Shown piece after piece: positions 10,704 through 18,475 of a stretch of 31,590 nt of DNA (its first letter is position 1; each line of letters begins with the position of its first letter). This DNA is from an uncultured Prosthecobacter sp. (GTDB taxonomy: Bacteria; Verrucomicrobiota; Verrucomicrobiia; Verrucomicrobiales; Verrucomicrobiaceae). A program made the translations under genes and the position numbers. Location of the stretch: the NCBI GenBank assembly GCA_947523045.1, contig CANNUR010000006.1:1-31590 (forward strand), read 5' to 3'. The notes below the pieces were generated by a model. It did not search any database and was not told the origin of the DNA. It saw only the letters and a list, made by a program, of their open reading frames with translations.

Positions 10704-11320
10704 ACGCCGAGTCCCCGCGCCTGTTGCCTGTGTTCCTGTTCACCGGCTTCTACATGGCGGCCGCCGTCGCCGGCTCGCTGCTGCAGCAGAACCGCGAGTT
10801 CGTCTTCTACATTGTCGTCATGCTCGGGTTGATTGGGGTCATGACGGTGGTGCATCGTGCGGTCACCCTGACCGTGCCGCTGCTCTGGGCCTTTTCCGTC
10901 TGGGGCTTGCTGCACATGGCGGGCGGCCTGTTGCCGTTGCCCGAGGGCCTGCCGCACGAGGGTAGGCACGCCGTCTTGTACAGCCTCTGGCTGGTGCCGG
11001 ACCGACTGAAATTCGACCAGGTGGTGCACGCCTACGGCTTTGGGGTCACCACCTGGCTGTGCTGGCACGCCCTCAGCATGGGGCTGTGGCGGCGGTTTGG
11101 CGTGCGGCCGGCGCCCACGGCCGGCCTGCTCACCCTCTGCGCCGCCGCCGGCATGGGCTTCGGCGCCCTCAATGAAGTCGTCGAGTTCGTTGCCGTTTTG
11201 AGCCTGCCCGACACGAATGTCGGGGGGTACGAAAACACCGGATGGGATCTGGTGGCCAACCTGGTCGGGGCGGTCCTTGCCGCGCTGTGGCTACGCCGTG
11301 GCAGCATCGCGCGCGACTAG
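10700..11320 (+). CDS. DUF2238/YjdF-like integral membrane protein
   Basis: A 206-residue polytopic membrane protein with about six hydrophobic segments. The second half carries conserved polar residues inside membrane helices: DQVVHAYGFG, then ALNEVVEF and GGYENTGWDLVANLVGA. These match my memory of the DUF2238 (YjdF-type) pattern of Asp...His, Asn-Glu...Glu-Phe and a Trp-Asp-Leu...Asn motif. No biochemical function is established for the family. The gene begins with an ATGA overlap with the transglutaminase fusion gene and is the last member of this plus-strand cluster, so it is probably co-translated. The family assignment is moderate; integral membrane location is clear. Confidence 0.65.
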   Translation: MNAESPRLLPVFLFTGFYMAAAVAGSLLQQNREFVFYIVVMLGLIGVMTVVHRAVTLTVPLLWAFSVWGLLHMAGGLLPLPEGLPHEGRHAVLYSLWLVPDRLKFDQVVHAYGFGVTTWLCWHALSMGLWRRFGVRPAPTAGLLTLCAAAGMGFGALNEVVEFVAVLSLPDTNVGGYENTGWDLVANLVGAVLAALWLRRGSIARD

Positions 11321-11349
11321 GGGTTTTTTCCATAAAATCGTTTTTCAGC

Positions 11350-11377
11350 TTGCCGAAAGGCTGTGGCGTTCTAAATT
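11350..11377 (+). promoter_or_regulatory. possible sigma70-type promoter upstream of nusA
   Basis: TTGCCG at 11350-11355 and TAAATT at 11372-11377 are separated by 16 bases, each matching four of six consensus positions. Transcription would begin near 11384, placing the 11417-11444 terminator inside the nusA leader. A hairpin (CAGCTT / AGGCTG) overlaps the -35. The call is weak; I see no better promoter between 11321 and 11531. Confidence 0.3.
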
Positions 11378-11416
11378 GCCGCTTCCTTAACCGGACGAGG
11401 AATGGCTTTTTTGGCA

Positions 11417-11444
11417 GGAGTGGGGGTTTCCCCGCTCCTTTTTT
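11417..11444 (+). terminator. strong intrinsic terminator between the membrane-protein gene and nusA
   Basis: A nine-pair stem (GGAGTGGGG with CCCCGCTCC, including one G-T pair, GTTT loop; 11417-11438) is followed directly by six T (11439-11444). It may end transcripts of the moxR cluster. If the promoter at 11350-11377 is real, it is instead an attenuator in the nusA leader. NusA itself promotes pausing and termination, so autoregulation is conceivable. Confidence 0.85.
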
Positions 11445-11531
11445 GTCTGGACACGGCTTTCATTTAGGAGCAGCGAACACAAAGCAATATTCGACTACTC
11501 CGCGAAAGCGAAGGGCATCGACCGCGACAAG

Positions 11532-12728
11532 ATGGTCGAAGCCCTGCAGCAGGCTCTTCTCGCGGCCTCGAAGAAGAGCATCGGCCCAGCGCGTGAGTTG
11601 CGCATCGTCATCGATCCCGACAAGGGCACGATCAAGGCCTGGGCCAGGCTGGTCGCGGTGGAGAAGGTCAGCAATCCGTGGGACGAGATTCCCATCGACA
11701 AGGCGCGCAAGGTCAAGAAGGACGCCCAGCCGGGCGACGAGATCGACCTTGAGGTGACGCCGAAGAACATGGGCCGCATCGCCGCCCAGACCGCCAAGCA
11801 GACCATGCTGCAGCGCCTGCGCATGGCCGAGAAGGAGAACCTGTACGACGAGTTCAAGGACCGCACCGGCGACGTCGTCAGCGGCGTCATCCGCCGCTTC
11901 GACAAGTCCGATGTCGTCGTGGATCTCGGCAAGTTTGAAGGCGTCATGCCCTCCAAGGAACGCGTGACCACCGAGGACTACACCCCGGGTGACCGCATGC
12001 GTTTCTACGTCAAGGCGGTGGAGAAGGAGGGCGCCCGTGGCCCCGAGATCATCCTCTCGCGCGCCCATGTCAATTTTGTCCGCCGTCTGTTCGAGTTTGA
12101 GGTCAGCGAGATCGCCGACCGCACGGTGGAGATCGCCAGCATCGCCCGCGAAGCCGGCTACCGCACCAAGGTCGCCGTGCACAGCGCCGACGACAAGGTG
12201 GACCCGGTCGGTGCCTGTGTTGGCATGCGCGGTGCCCGCGTCAAGAACATCGTCCGCGAACTCAACAACGAGAAGGTCGACATCATCCGCTGGCATGCCG
12301 ATCCCGCGACCTTCATTCGCGAGGCGCTCAAGCCGATCAAGGTGCTCAGCATCCAGGTGGCGCCCGACCGCAGCGTGGCGCGCCTGACCGTGAGCGAGGA
12401 GGATCTTTCCAAGGCCATCGGCCGCCGCGGCCAGAACGCCCGCCTGACCTCGCGTCTGGTCGGCATGGAACTGAACATCGAGCGCGACGAGCACGCCGCC
12501 GAAGTCTTCGAAGGCCAGATCGACACCGCCGCGCACGATCTCGAAAGCGCCCTTGGCATCAACCTCGACACTGCCCGCAAGCTCATCCAGGGCGGTCTCG
12601 GCGATCTCGGCATGCTCATGCAGGTCGATCTCGAGGACATCACCGACGCCCTTCAGGGAGACTCCCAGCTCGCCACCCAGGTGTTCGAGCGCATCCAGTC
12701 CTACACCCCCAAGGGAGAGCAGCCATGA
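11532..12728 (+). CDS. nusA: transcription termination/antitermination factor NusA
   Basis: NusA binds RNA polymerase and nascent RNA and modulates pausing, termination and antitermination. From the first ATG (11532) the protein is 398 residues: the rest of the N-terminal domain, an S1 domain (GDVVSGVIRRFDKSDVVVDLG...), then the KH domains containing GACVGMRGARVKNIVREL and ISIQV...AIGRRGQNARL-type motifs, and a short C-terminal helical region. It lacks the two acidic repeats of the E. coli protein. In-frame codons from 11466 to 11531 encode SSEHKAIFDYSAKAKGIDRD, which matches the missing NusA N-terminus, but no ATG, GTG or TTG precedes it. AGGAG at 11466-11470 looks like a ribosome-binding site. 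The true start is therefore uncertain; see findings. infB follows 75 bp downstream. Confidence 0.95.
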   Translation: MVEALQQALLAASKKSIGPARELRIVIDPDKGTIKAWARLVAVEKVSNPWDEIPIDKARKVKKDAQPGDEIDLEVTPKNMGRIAAQTAKQTMLQRLRMAEKENLYDEFKDRTGDVVSGVIRRFDKSDVVVDLGKFEGVMPSKERVTTEDYTPGDRMRFYVKAVEKEGARGPEIILSRAHVNFVRRLFEFEVSEIADRTVEIASIAREAGYRTKVAVHSADDKVDPVGACVGMRGARVKNIVRELNNEKVDIIRWHADPATFIREALKPIKVLSIQVAPDRSVARLTVSEEDLSKAIGRRGQNARLTSRLVGMELNIERDEHAAEVFEGQIDTAAHDLESALGINLDTARKLIQGGLGDLGMLMQVDLEDITDALQGDSQLATQVFERIQSYTPKGEQP

Positions 12729-12803
12729 GCCTGCCTGCCTCGCCAGTTTTTTGTCAACCCCGCCTGACCGCCGCCCCCGCCGTTCGCCCGTCCCACGCCT
12801 CTC

Positions 12804-15074
12804 ATGCCCAGCCGCCCCTCATCCTCGAAAGCCAGTCAGCCCACCCCCGAAGCGCCCGCTGAGGAGGTCGTGGAAGCTGCAGAGAGCAAGTCCCGCAAAA
12901 AGGCGGACAAACAAGTGCTCTCCCTGATCGAGGAGAAGGATAAGCCGAAGAAGCGCGCCGTGCGCAAGGATGGCCCCGCCGTGCTTCCCGCCCTTGGGGC
13001 CCGTCCGGCCGCGGCTCCCGTCGTTGAAGCGAAGCAGGCCGAGCCGCCGAGGAAAACGGTCGACGACCAGAAAAAGGAGGCGCTCAACCTCTTTGAGGAG
13101 GACGACAAGCCGAAGGTGCGCCGCCGCCCGGCGACCACCACTGGAACGGCCCTGCCGCCCATTTCCAGGCTCAAGGAGCCGGGGCCCATCGCCGCCGGCC
13201 CGGTCGTTGCGCCCGTGCCACCCCCCGCCGAACCGGCGCCTGCCGCCGAGCCGGTGCAGGGATTCGAGATCAATGAGGCTGGCGAAAAGGTCATCCACCT
13301 CAAGGCTACGACCATTGCCGTGAAGGAACTGGCGGAAAAGATGGGCCTCAAGCCCTTCAAGATCATTTCCGACCTGATCACCCTCAAGGTGTTTGTCGCC
13401 AACGCCGAGAAGTCCATCGACATCGAGGTTGCCGAGAAAATCTGCGAGAAGCACGGCTTCCGCCTCGAGCGCGAGAAGCGCGAGAAGGGGGCCGGCGTTC
13501 ACAAGCCCGAGGAAGTCATCATTGAGCCGGAACCGGTGGTGATTGAGGAGGTCGAGGTCGACAAGCTTGAGCTGCGCGCCCCGATCATCACCTTCATGGG
13601 CCATGTCGACCACGGCAAGACCTCCCTGCTGGACGCCATCCGCAAGACCCAGGTCGTCTCCGGTGAGGCCGGCGGCATCACCCAGCACATCGGCGCCTAC
13701 AGCGTCTTCCACGACGGCAAGCCGATCACCTTCATCGACACCCCCGGCCACGCCGCCTTCTCGGCGATGCGCGCCCGCGGCGCCCACGTCACCGACATCG
13801 TCGTGCTCATCATCGCCGCCGACGACGGCATCATGCCGCAGACGCGTGAGGCGCTCAACCATGCCAAGGCCGCCGGTGTCACGCTGATGGTTGCCATCAA
13901 CAAGTGCGACCTGCCCGCGGCCAACGTCCTGCGCGTCAAGTCCCAGCTCCAGGACATGGGCCTTGCCCCCGTCGAATGGGGGGGCGAGATTGAGTGCATG
14001 GAGGTCTCGGCCAAGACCGGCCTCGGCATCGACAGCCTGCTTGAGACCATGGCCCTGCAGGCCGAAGTGCTCGAACTCAAGTCCGATCCCAAGGCGCCGC
14101 CGCGCGCCACCGTCATCGAGTCGTCCATGGTTCCAGGCAAGGGTCCCGTCGCCACCGTCATCATCCGCCAGGGCACCCTCAAGCCCGGCCAGCCCTTCAT
14201 CTGCGGGCCGCACTGGGGCAAGACTCGTGCCCTCATCAATGATCGCGGTGAAAACGTCAAGGCGGTCAAGCCGGGTATGCCCGTCGAGGTCATTGGCTTC
14301 AGCGACATGCCGCACGTCGGCGACGAACTTGTGGTCATGGACAGCGAGCGCTCGGCCAAGAAGCTCAGCGAGGAGCGGCACGAGGAGTTGCGCCAGAAAA
14401 AGCTTGCCAGCACCCGCCGCTCCACCCTTGAGCACCTCTTTGCCAGCATTGAGGAGGGCAATAAGAAGTCGCTCAAGATCGTCCTCAAGGCCGACGCCCA
14501 GGGCTCGGTCGAGGCCATCCTTGGCGCGCTCAAGGAGATCAAGAGCGACAAGATCAACCAGGAAATCCTGCACTCCGACGTCGGTCCCGTGACCGAGTCC
14601 GACGTGCTGCTGGCCAGCGCCTCGGACGCCATCGTCATCGGCTTCAACGTCAAGGTCGAGAACAAGGCGCTCAGCCGCGCCAAGAGCGAGGGTGTGCAGA
14701 TCAAGCTGTATTCGATCATCTATGAACTGATCGATCAGGTGAAGGAGGCCATGACCGGCCTGCTCGACATGCTCACCCGCGAGAAGGTCCTTGGCCATGC
14801 CAAGGTCAAGCAGGTGTTCAAGGTCCACCGCGGCTACGTCGGCGGCTCGCTCGTCATCGACGGACGCATCGACCGCAAGCAGCGCGCCCGCGTGCTGCGC
14901 GACGGGCAGCCCGTCTACGACGGCTCGATCGAGACCCTGCGCCGCTTCCAGGACGAGGTGCCCGAGGTCCGCAACGGTCTCGAGTGCGGTATCAAGCTGC
15001 AGGGCTTCAGCGACTACGAGGAAGGCGACATCATCGAGTGCTACGAACTGGAGAAGATCCAGCAGACCCTCTGA
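12804..15074 (+). CDS. infB: translation initiation factor IF-2
   Basis: A 756-residue GTPase that delivers initiator tRNA to the small ribosomal subunit. The first 150 residues or so are a low-complexity, charged, Ala/Pro-rich N-terminal region. An IF2-N-type helical domain follows ([21 protein letters not shown]). The GTPase domain has G1 GHVDHGKT at 266-273, G3 DTPGHAAF, G4 NKCD and G5 SAKTG. After it come the beta-barrel domain II, the IF-2 domain III region ([15 protein letters not shown]) and the C-terminal barrel with the [13 protein letters not shown] segment that contacts initiator tRNA. The start ATG at 12804 gives a conventional N-terminus, though no Shine-Dalgarno is evident. It sits in the standard nusA-infB-rbfA order. 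Confidence 0.98.
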   Translation: MPSRPSSSKASQPTPEAPAEEVVEAAESKSRKKADKQVLSLIEEKDKPKKRAVRKDGPAVLPALGARPAAAPVVEAKQAEPPRKTVDDQKKEALNLFEEDDKPKVRRRPATTTGTALPPISRLKEPGPIAAGPVVAPVPPPAEPAPAAEPVQGFEINEAGEKVIHLKATTIAVKELAEKMGLKPFKIISDLITLKVFVANAEKSIDIEVAEKICEKHGFRLEREKREKGAGVHKPEEVIIEPEPVVIEEVEVDKLELRAPIITFMGHVDHGKTSLLDAIRKTQVVSGEAGGITQHIGAYSVFHDGKPITFIDTPGHAAFSAMRARGAHVTDIVVLIIAADDGIMPQTREALNHAKAAGVTLMVAINKCDLPAANVLRVKSQLQDMGLAPVEWGGEIECMEVSAKTGLGIDSLLETMALQAEVLELKSDPKAPPRATVIESSMVPGKGPVATVIIRQGTLKPGQPFICGPHWGKTRALINDRGENVKAVKPGMPVEVIGFSDMPHVGDELVVMDSERSAKKLSEERHEELRQKKLASTRRSTLEHLFASIEEGNKKSLKIVLKADAQGSVEAILGALKEIKSDKINQEILHSDVGPVTESDVLLASASDAIVIGFNVKVENKALSRAKSEGVQIKLYSIIYELIDQVKEAMTGLLDMLTREKVLGHAKVKQVFKVHRGYVGGSLVIDGRIDRKQRARVLRDGQPVYDGSIETLRRFQDEVPEVRNGLECGIKLQGFSDYEEGDIIECYELEKIQQTL

Positions 15075-15081
15075 CCCCCGC

Positions 15082-15103
15082 CGCCGCGGCCCAGGCCGCG
15101 GCG
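15082..15103 (+). other. 10-bp GC inverted repeat between infB and rbfA
   Basis: Two perfect 10-base arms (15082-15091 and 15094-15103) separated by two bases would form a very stable RNA hairpin just after the infB stop. No T-run follows, so it is not an intrinsic terminator. Possible roles are mRNA 3' end protection or tuning of rbfA expression; both are inference. Confidence 0.5.
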
Positions 15104-15126
15104 CGCTCCACGCACTCCGCCCACCC

Positions 15127-15498
15127 ATGTCCCTCCGTATCCAGCGCGTCGCCGAGCTCATCAAGCGCGAGCTGAGCATGATCCTCGAAAAGGATTACAG
15201 CTTCAAGGACTGCATCGTCACCGTCCACGACGCCGTGCCGACCGTCGATCTCAAGCAGTGCTTCATCTATGTCGGCATCCTCGGTCCGGAAAACCGGCAG
15301 GAGGGCATCGTCGAGCAGCTCAACAAGGCGCGCGGCGCCATCCAGAAGTCGCTGTACAAGCGCGTCGTCATGCGCAGCTCCCCGCAGCTGCTGTTCCGCC
15401 TCGACAAATCGGTCGAGCGCGGTGTGCGCATCCTCAATGCCATCGACAACCTGCCGCCGCCCGCGGCAGAACCGCCGCCCGGCGCTGGCGATCGCTGA
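15127..15498 (+). CDS. rbfA: 30S ribosome-binding factor RbfA
   Basis: A 123-residue KH-fold protein required for late 30S subunit maturation. The N-terminal RIQRVAELIKRELSMIL helix, the middle VDLKQCFIYVGILG strand and the C-terminal LFRLDKSVERGVRILNAID segment are typical of RbfA. The frame is open far upstream inside infB, but the ATG at 15127 starts exactly at the family N-terminus. A Pro/Ala/Gly tail follows the domain. It lies 52 bp after infB in the usual order. Confidence 0.95.
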   Translation: MSLRIQRVAELIKRELSMILEKDYSFKDCIVTVHDAVPTVDLKQCFIYVGILGPENRQEGIVEQLNKARGAIQKSLYKRVVMRSSPQLLFRLDKSVERGVRILNAIDNLPPPAAEPPPGAGDR

Positions 15499-15578
15499 TC
15501 CCGGCGCAGGCCCCCGCCGCCCCAGGCCTTCTCGTCTGCAGGCGGGCCTGCCGCACGACTCCCCCCCCGATCCTGATC

Positions 15579-16553
15579 ATGACCCCGCTTTCCGAAATTG
15601 CCGACCTCTTGCGCGGTGCCCAGCGCATCGGTCTCGCCTCGCACATCCGCCCCGACGGCGACGCCGTCGGCTCCGTGCTCGGCCTGGCCCTCAGCCTGCG
15701 CGCGCTCGGCAAAACCGTCGTGCCGCTGCTCGAGGATGGCGTGCCGGAAAACCTTGCCTTCCTGCCTGGCGCCGACAGCGTTCAGCAGCCCTGCGGCCCT
15801 CTCGACCTAGATCTCGCCGTCGCCCTCGACACCGCCACCCACGAGCGCATCGGTGCTGGTTGCGTCGAAGCCTTCAGCCGCGCGCCCGTGCTGGTCAACA
15901 TCGACCACCATCCGACCAATCCGCGTTACGGTCATCACAACCATGTCGATGGCGATCAGCCGGCGACCGGACAGATCGTCTACGAACTGCTCGCGCAGAA
16001 TGGCCTGCCCATCGACGACGGTGTGCGCCAGAACCTTTTCGCCGCCATCAGTACCGACACCGGTTCCTTCCAGTTTGCCTGCACCACCGCGCGCAGCCAC
16101 GAGATCGCCGGCGAGATGATCCGCGCCGGTCTCGACATCGCCCGGCTGTCGCAGCTGCTCTACCACACCTTCCCGCGCCGCCGACTGGAACTCCAGCGCG
16201 CCATGCTCAACGACATGGCCTTCCGCGCCGAAGACCGCATCGCCAGCTGGCAGCTCAGCCAGGAGCTGCAGCAGCGCGTCGAGGTGCGCCCCGGCGACAC
16301 CGAGGGGTTGATCGACACCCTGCGCATGGTTGACAGCGTCGTCAGCGCCGTGATTTTTGAGGAGCTGCCCGATGGCAAGGTGCGCGTCAGCGCCCGCTCC
16401 AAGGATGCCCTACTCGACGTCTCGGCCGTCTGCGCCCGCTTCGGCGGCGGTGGCCACCGCATGGCCGCCGGTGCCCGCCTGCCGGGACCGCTGCCGGCCG
16501 CCTCTGAAACCTTTTTGACCGCACTCGAACATGAAGTCCGAAGACTCTCTTAA
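15579..16553 (+). CDS. nrnA: DHH/DHHA1 phosphoesterase, NrnA-like (nanoRNase / pAp phosphatase)
   Basis: A 324-residue DHH-family phosphoesterase. The N-terminal metal motif SHIRPDGDAVGS (His22, Asp26, Asp28) and the DHH motif at 109-111 in NIDHHPTN define the catalytic domain. A C-terminal DHHA1 domain contains FGGGGHRMAAG, the substrate-binding glycine motif. Proteins of this size and layout hydrolyse short RNA oligomers and often 3'-phosphoadenosine 5'-phosphate. They commonly sit between rbfA and truB, as here. The start ATG at 15579 gives the expected N-terminus. The 3' end overlaps truB by 23 bp, consistent with coupled translation. The exact substrate is inferred from the family. Confidence 0.9.
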   Translation: MTPLSEIADLLRGAQRIGLASHIRPDGDAVGSVLGLALSLRALGKTVVPLLEDGVPENLAFLPGADSVQQPCGPLDLDLAVALDTATHERIGAGCVEAFSRAPVLVNIDHHPTNPRYGHHNHVDGDQPATGQIVYELLAQNGLPIDDGVRQNLFAAISTDTGSFQFACTTARSHEIAGEMIRAGLDIARLSQLLYHTFPRRRLELQRAMLNDMAFRAEDRIASWQLSQELQQRVEVRPGDTEGLIDTLRMVDSVVSAVIFEELPDGKVRVSARSKDALLDVSAVCARFGGGGHRMAAGARLPGPLPAASETFLTALEHEVRRLS

Positions 16554-17259
16554 CGGCGTCCTGCTCGTCGACAAGGGCCCCGACATGACCAGCCACGACG
16601 TGGTGGCGGTCGCCCGCCGCTGCCTGCGCACGAAAAAAATCGGCCACTGCGGCACGCTTGACCCGATGGCCACCGGCATGCTCATCCTGGTCATTGGCAC
16701 CGGCACCAAGCTGCAGGACCTGCTGATGAGCGAGGACAAGGAGTACACCGGCAGTCTGCGCCTCGGCGTCACCACCAGCACCCAGGATCGCGAGGGCGAG
16801 GTGGTCGAGGAGAAGCCCGTGCCTGCCTTTGGCGACGATGACATTCGCGCCGCCTTCGACGCCTTCCGCGGCGATTTCTACCAGACTCCGCCCATGGTGA
16901 GTGCGGTCAAGATTGACGGTGTGCCACTCTACAAACTCGCCCGGCAGGGCAAGGAGGTCGAGCGCAAACCGCGCTTCGTTCGCGTGTATGATGCCCAGAT
17001 CCAGCACATTGAGCTGCCCGATGTCGATTTTCGCGTCGTTTGCAGCAAGGGGTTCTACGTGCGCACCTACGCTCACGACATCGGTCAGAAGCTCGGTTGC
17101 GGCGCCCACCTCACCCAGCTTCGGCGCACGCGCAGCGGTCATTTCAAGTTCGAACCCGGCCACCACACCACCTTCGATGCCCTCAAGGAGGGGCGGCGTG
17201 AGGAGGTGCTGGCGGCCATGATGAGTTTGTACGACGTCTCCAAGCTGCGCGGCGCCTGA
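16531..17259 (+). CDS. truB: tRNA pseudouridine(55) synthase TruB
   Basis: A 242-residue enzyme that converts U55 of tRNAs to pseudouridine. The catalytic Asp44 lies in GHCGTLDPMATG. Downstream motifs (DKEYTGSLRLGVTT, QTPPMVSAVKIDGVPLYKLARQG, SKGFYVRTYAHDIG) are all standard TruB. The length fits the short TruB form without a PUA domain. The start ATG at 16531 lies within the end of the DHH gene. The usual neighbour ribF does not follow; a SCO1-type gene does. Confidence 0.97.
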   Translation: MKSEDSLNGVLLVDKGPDMTSHDVVAVARRCLRTKKIGHCGTLDPMATGMLILVIGTGTKLQDLLMSEDKEYTGSLRLGVTTSTQDREGEVVEEKPVPAFGDDDIRAAFDAFRGDFYQTPPMVSAVKIDGVPLYKLARQGKEVERKPRFVRVYDAQIQHIELPDVDFRVVCSKGFYVRTYAHDIGQKLGCGAHLTQLRRTRSGHFKFEPGHHTTFDALKEGRREEVLAAMMSLYDVSKLRGA

Positions 17260-17284
17260 GATCCGGTCGCTCGGCGAGGAAAAC

Positions 17285-17314
17285 TTTTCATTGGCCTTCC
17301 GCGCGGCGTATCGT
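17285..17314 (+). promoter_or_regulatory. possible promoter before the SCO/DUF420 pair
   Basis: TTTTCA (17285-17290) and TATCGT (17309-17314) are spaced by 18 bases and match four of six consensus positions each. They lie in the truB-SCO gap, where a functional break between operons is expected. Weak by sequence alone. Confidence 0.28.
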
Positions 17315-17338
17315 TCTGTGACGCTTCCCCCAGCCGCC

Positions 17339-18034
17339 ATGCCTGACTCCAAGCCCCGTTTCAACCCGCTCGCCATCTGGATCCCCGTCGTCATGATGGC
17401 GCTTGGCGTGGTCATCTACTACAACTACCTCGTCTTCCTGCAGGAGAAGCAGCGCAGCGAGGACAAGGACCGTCCCGCCTTCCTCGGCCGCCTCGAGCGC
17501 GACATGGAGCTGACCGAGCGCGACGGCCGCAAGGTCCACCTGGAGGAACTGCGCGGCAAGATCCTGCTCGCTTCCTGGGTCTACACCCGCTGCCCGCGCG
17601 GCTGTGCCGGTGTCATCGCCAAGCTCAAGCAGCTTCAGGAGCAGTACAAGGGCCATCCCAACATCCATTTCCTCTCCTTCACCCTCGATCCCGAGGACAC
17701 TCCGGAGATGATGCAGAACTTTGCCCGCGGTATCGGCATTGCCGACGATGCCAACTGGTGGTTCGTCAACGGCAACCGTGACGAGGTTCGCCGGTACATG
17801 ACCCAGTACTTCAAGTTTCGCCCGGTGCAGGACCTGCCCGAGGCCGACCGCCTCTCGCCCGATGACAAGTACGTGCACGACCTGCGCGTGGCGCTGGTCG
17901 ATGCCAAGGGGCACCTGCGCGGCTCGCTCTACGACCTGATGAACGCCGATCCCGAGTTCCAGAAGTACTGGGATGCGCAGATTCGCAAGGACCTCGATTT
18001 CCTGCTCAAGGAGAACGCCGCAGCCCAGCCATGA
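17339..18034 (+). CDS. SCO1/SenC-family copper chaperone
   Basis: A 231-residue membrane-anchored thioredoxin-fold protein. An N-terminal anchor helix (about residues 12-33) is followed by the SCO domain. The copper-binding CxxxC is Cys85-Pro-Arg-Gly-Cys89 within YTRCPRGC, and the third ligand is probably His180 in KYVHDLRVALVD. SCO proteins deliver copper to, or reduce, the CuA site of cytochrome c oxidase. The ATG at 17339 is preferred to an upstream TTG (17291), because it places a short polar tail directly before the anchor. The stop overlaps the DUF420 gene by ATGA, so the two form a pair for oxidase assembly. No oxidase subunit genes are in the window. Confidence 0.9.
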   Translation: MPDSKPRFNPLAIWIPVVMMALGVVIYYNYLVFLQEKQRSEDKDRPAFLGRLERDMELTERDGRKVHLEELRGKILLASWVYTRCPRGCAGVIAKLKQLQEQYKGHPNIHFLSFTLDPEDTPEMMQNFARGIGIADDANWWFVNGNRDEVRRYMTQYFKFRPVQDLPEADRLSPDDKYVHDLRVALVDAKGHLRGSLYDLMNADPEFQKYWDAQIRKDLDFLLKENAAAQP

Positions 18035-18465
18035 CCGTCTACGACCTGCCCAAGCTGTACACCCTGTTCAATGCCTGCGCCCTGGTGCACATCCTGCTCG
18101 GGCTGGCCATGATCAAGCTCGGCCAGCGCAAGGCCCACATCGCCAGCATGGTCGTGGCCCTGCTGTTTTCGGCCGCCTTTCTCGGCTGCTACCTGGTCTA
18201 TCACTACCAGGCCGGGCATGTCCGCTTTGCCGGCAGTGGCACGGTGCGCACGGTGTACTTCCTGCTGCTGTTCAGCCACATCCCGCTGGCGGTGCTGAAC
18301 CTGCCGATGATTTTCATGACGGTCATTCCCGCCTTGCGCCAGCGCTTCGACCGCCACAAGCGCATGGCCAAATGGACGGTGCCGATCTGGATCTATGTGT
18401 CGGTCACCGGCATCCTCGTGTACCTGATGTGCTACGTCTGGTACGGGCCGCCCATTCGCGGCTAA
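18031..18465 (+). CDS. DUF420 membrane protein (cytochrome oxidase assembly, YozB/CtaM-like)
   Basis: A 144-residue protein with four hydrophobic segments and conserved His residues at helix ends (FNACALVHILLG, LLFSHIPLAVLNLP, RHKRMAKWTVPIWIYVSVTGILVYLM). This His pattern fits DUF420, the family of B. subtilis YozB and S. aureus CtaM, the latter linked to haem-copper oxidase function. Its ATGA overlap with the SCO gene supports a shared role in oxidase maturation. The family assignment is by memory of the pattern; direct copper or haem handling is inference. Confidence 0.82.
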   Translation: MTVYDLPKLYTLFNACALVHILLGLAMIKLGQRKAHIASMVVALLFSAAFLGCYLVYHYQAGHVRFAGSGTVRTVYFLLLFSHIPLAVLNLPMIFMTVIPALRQRFDRHKRMAKWTVPIWIYVSVTGILVYLMCYVWYGPPIRG

Positions 18466-18475
18466 GACTTGGGAC

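Noticed and set aside
11402..11467. 21-residue leader frame through the terminator before nusA
   Set aside because: GAGGA sits directly against its ATG, too close for a ribosome-binding site; kept only as part of the leader finding, not as a gene.
12725..12862. 46-codon frame starting with an ATGA overlap at the nusA stop and running into infB
   Set aside because: Pro/Ala/Ser-rich with no family resemblance, and it overlaps the infB start in another frame; probably chance in GC-rich DNA.
12819..15179. 786-residue open frame on the minus strand opposite infB
   Set aside because: Asp/Leu/Gly-rich mirror of the IF-2 coding sequence; IF-2 is certain.
15506..15551. Two competing 6-8 bp inverted repeats in the rbfA to DHH gene gap
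   Set aside because: Simple GC-rich repeats of GCAGGC/GCCTGC with no T-run; could easily be chance.
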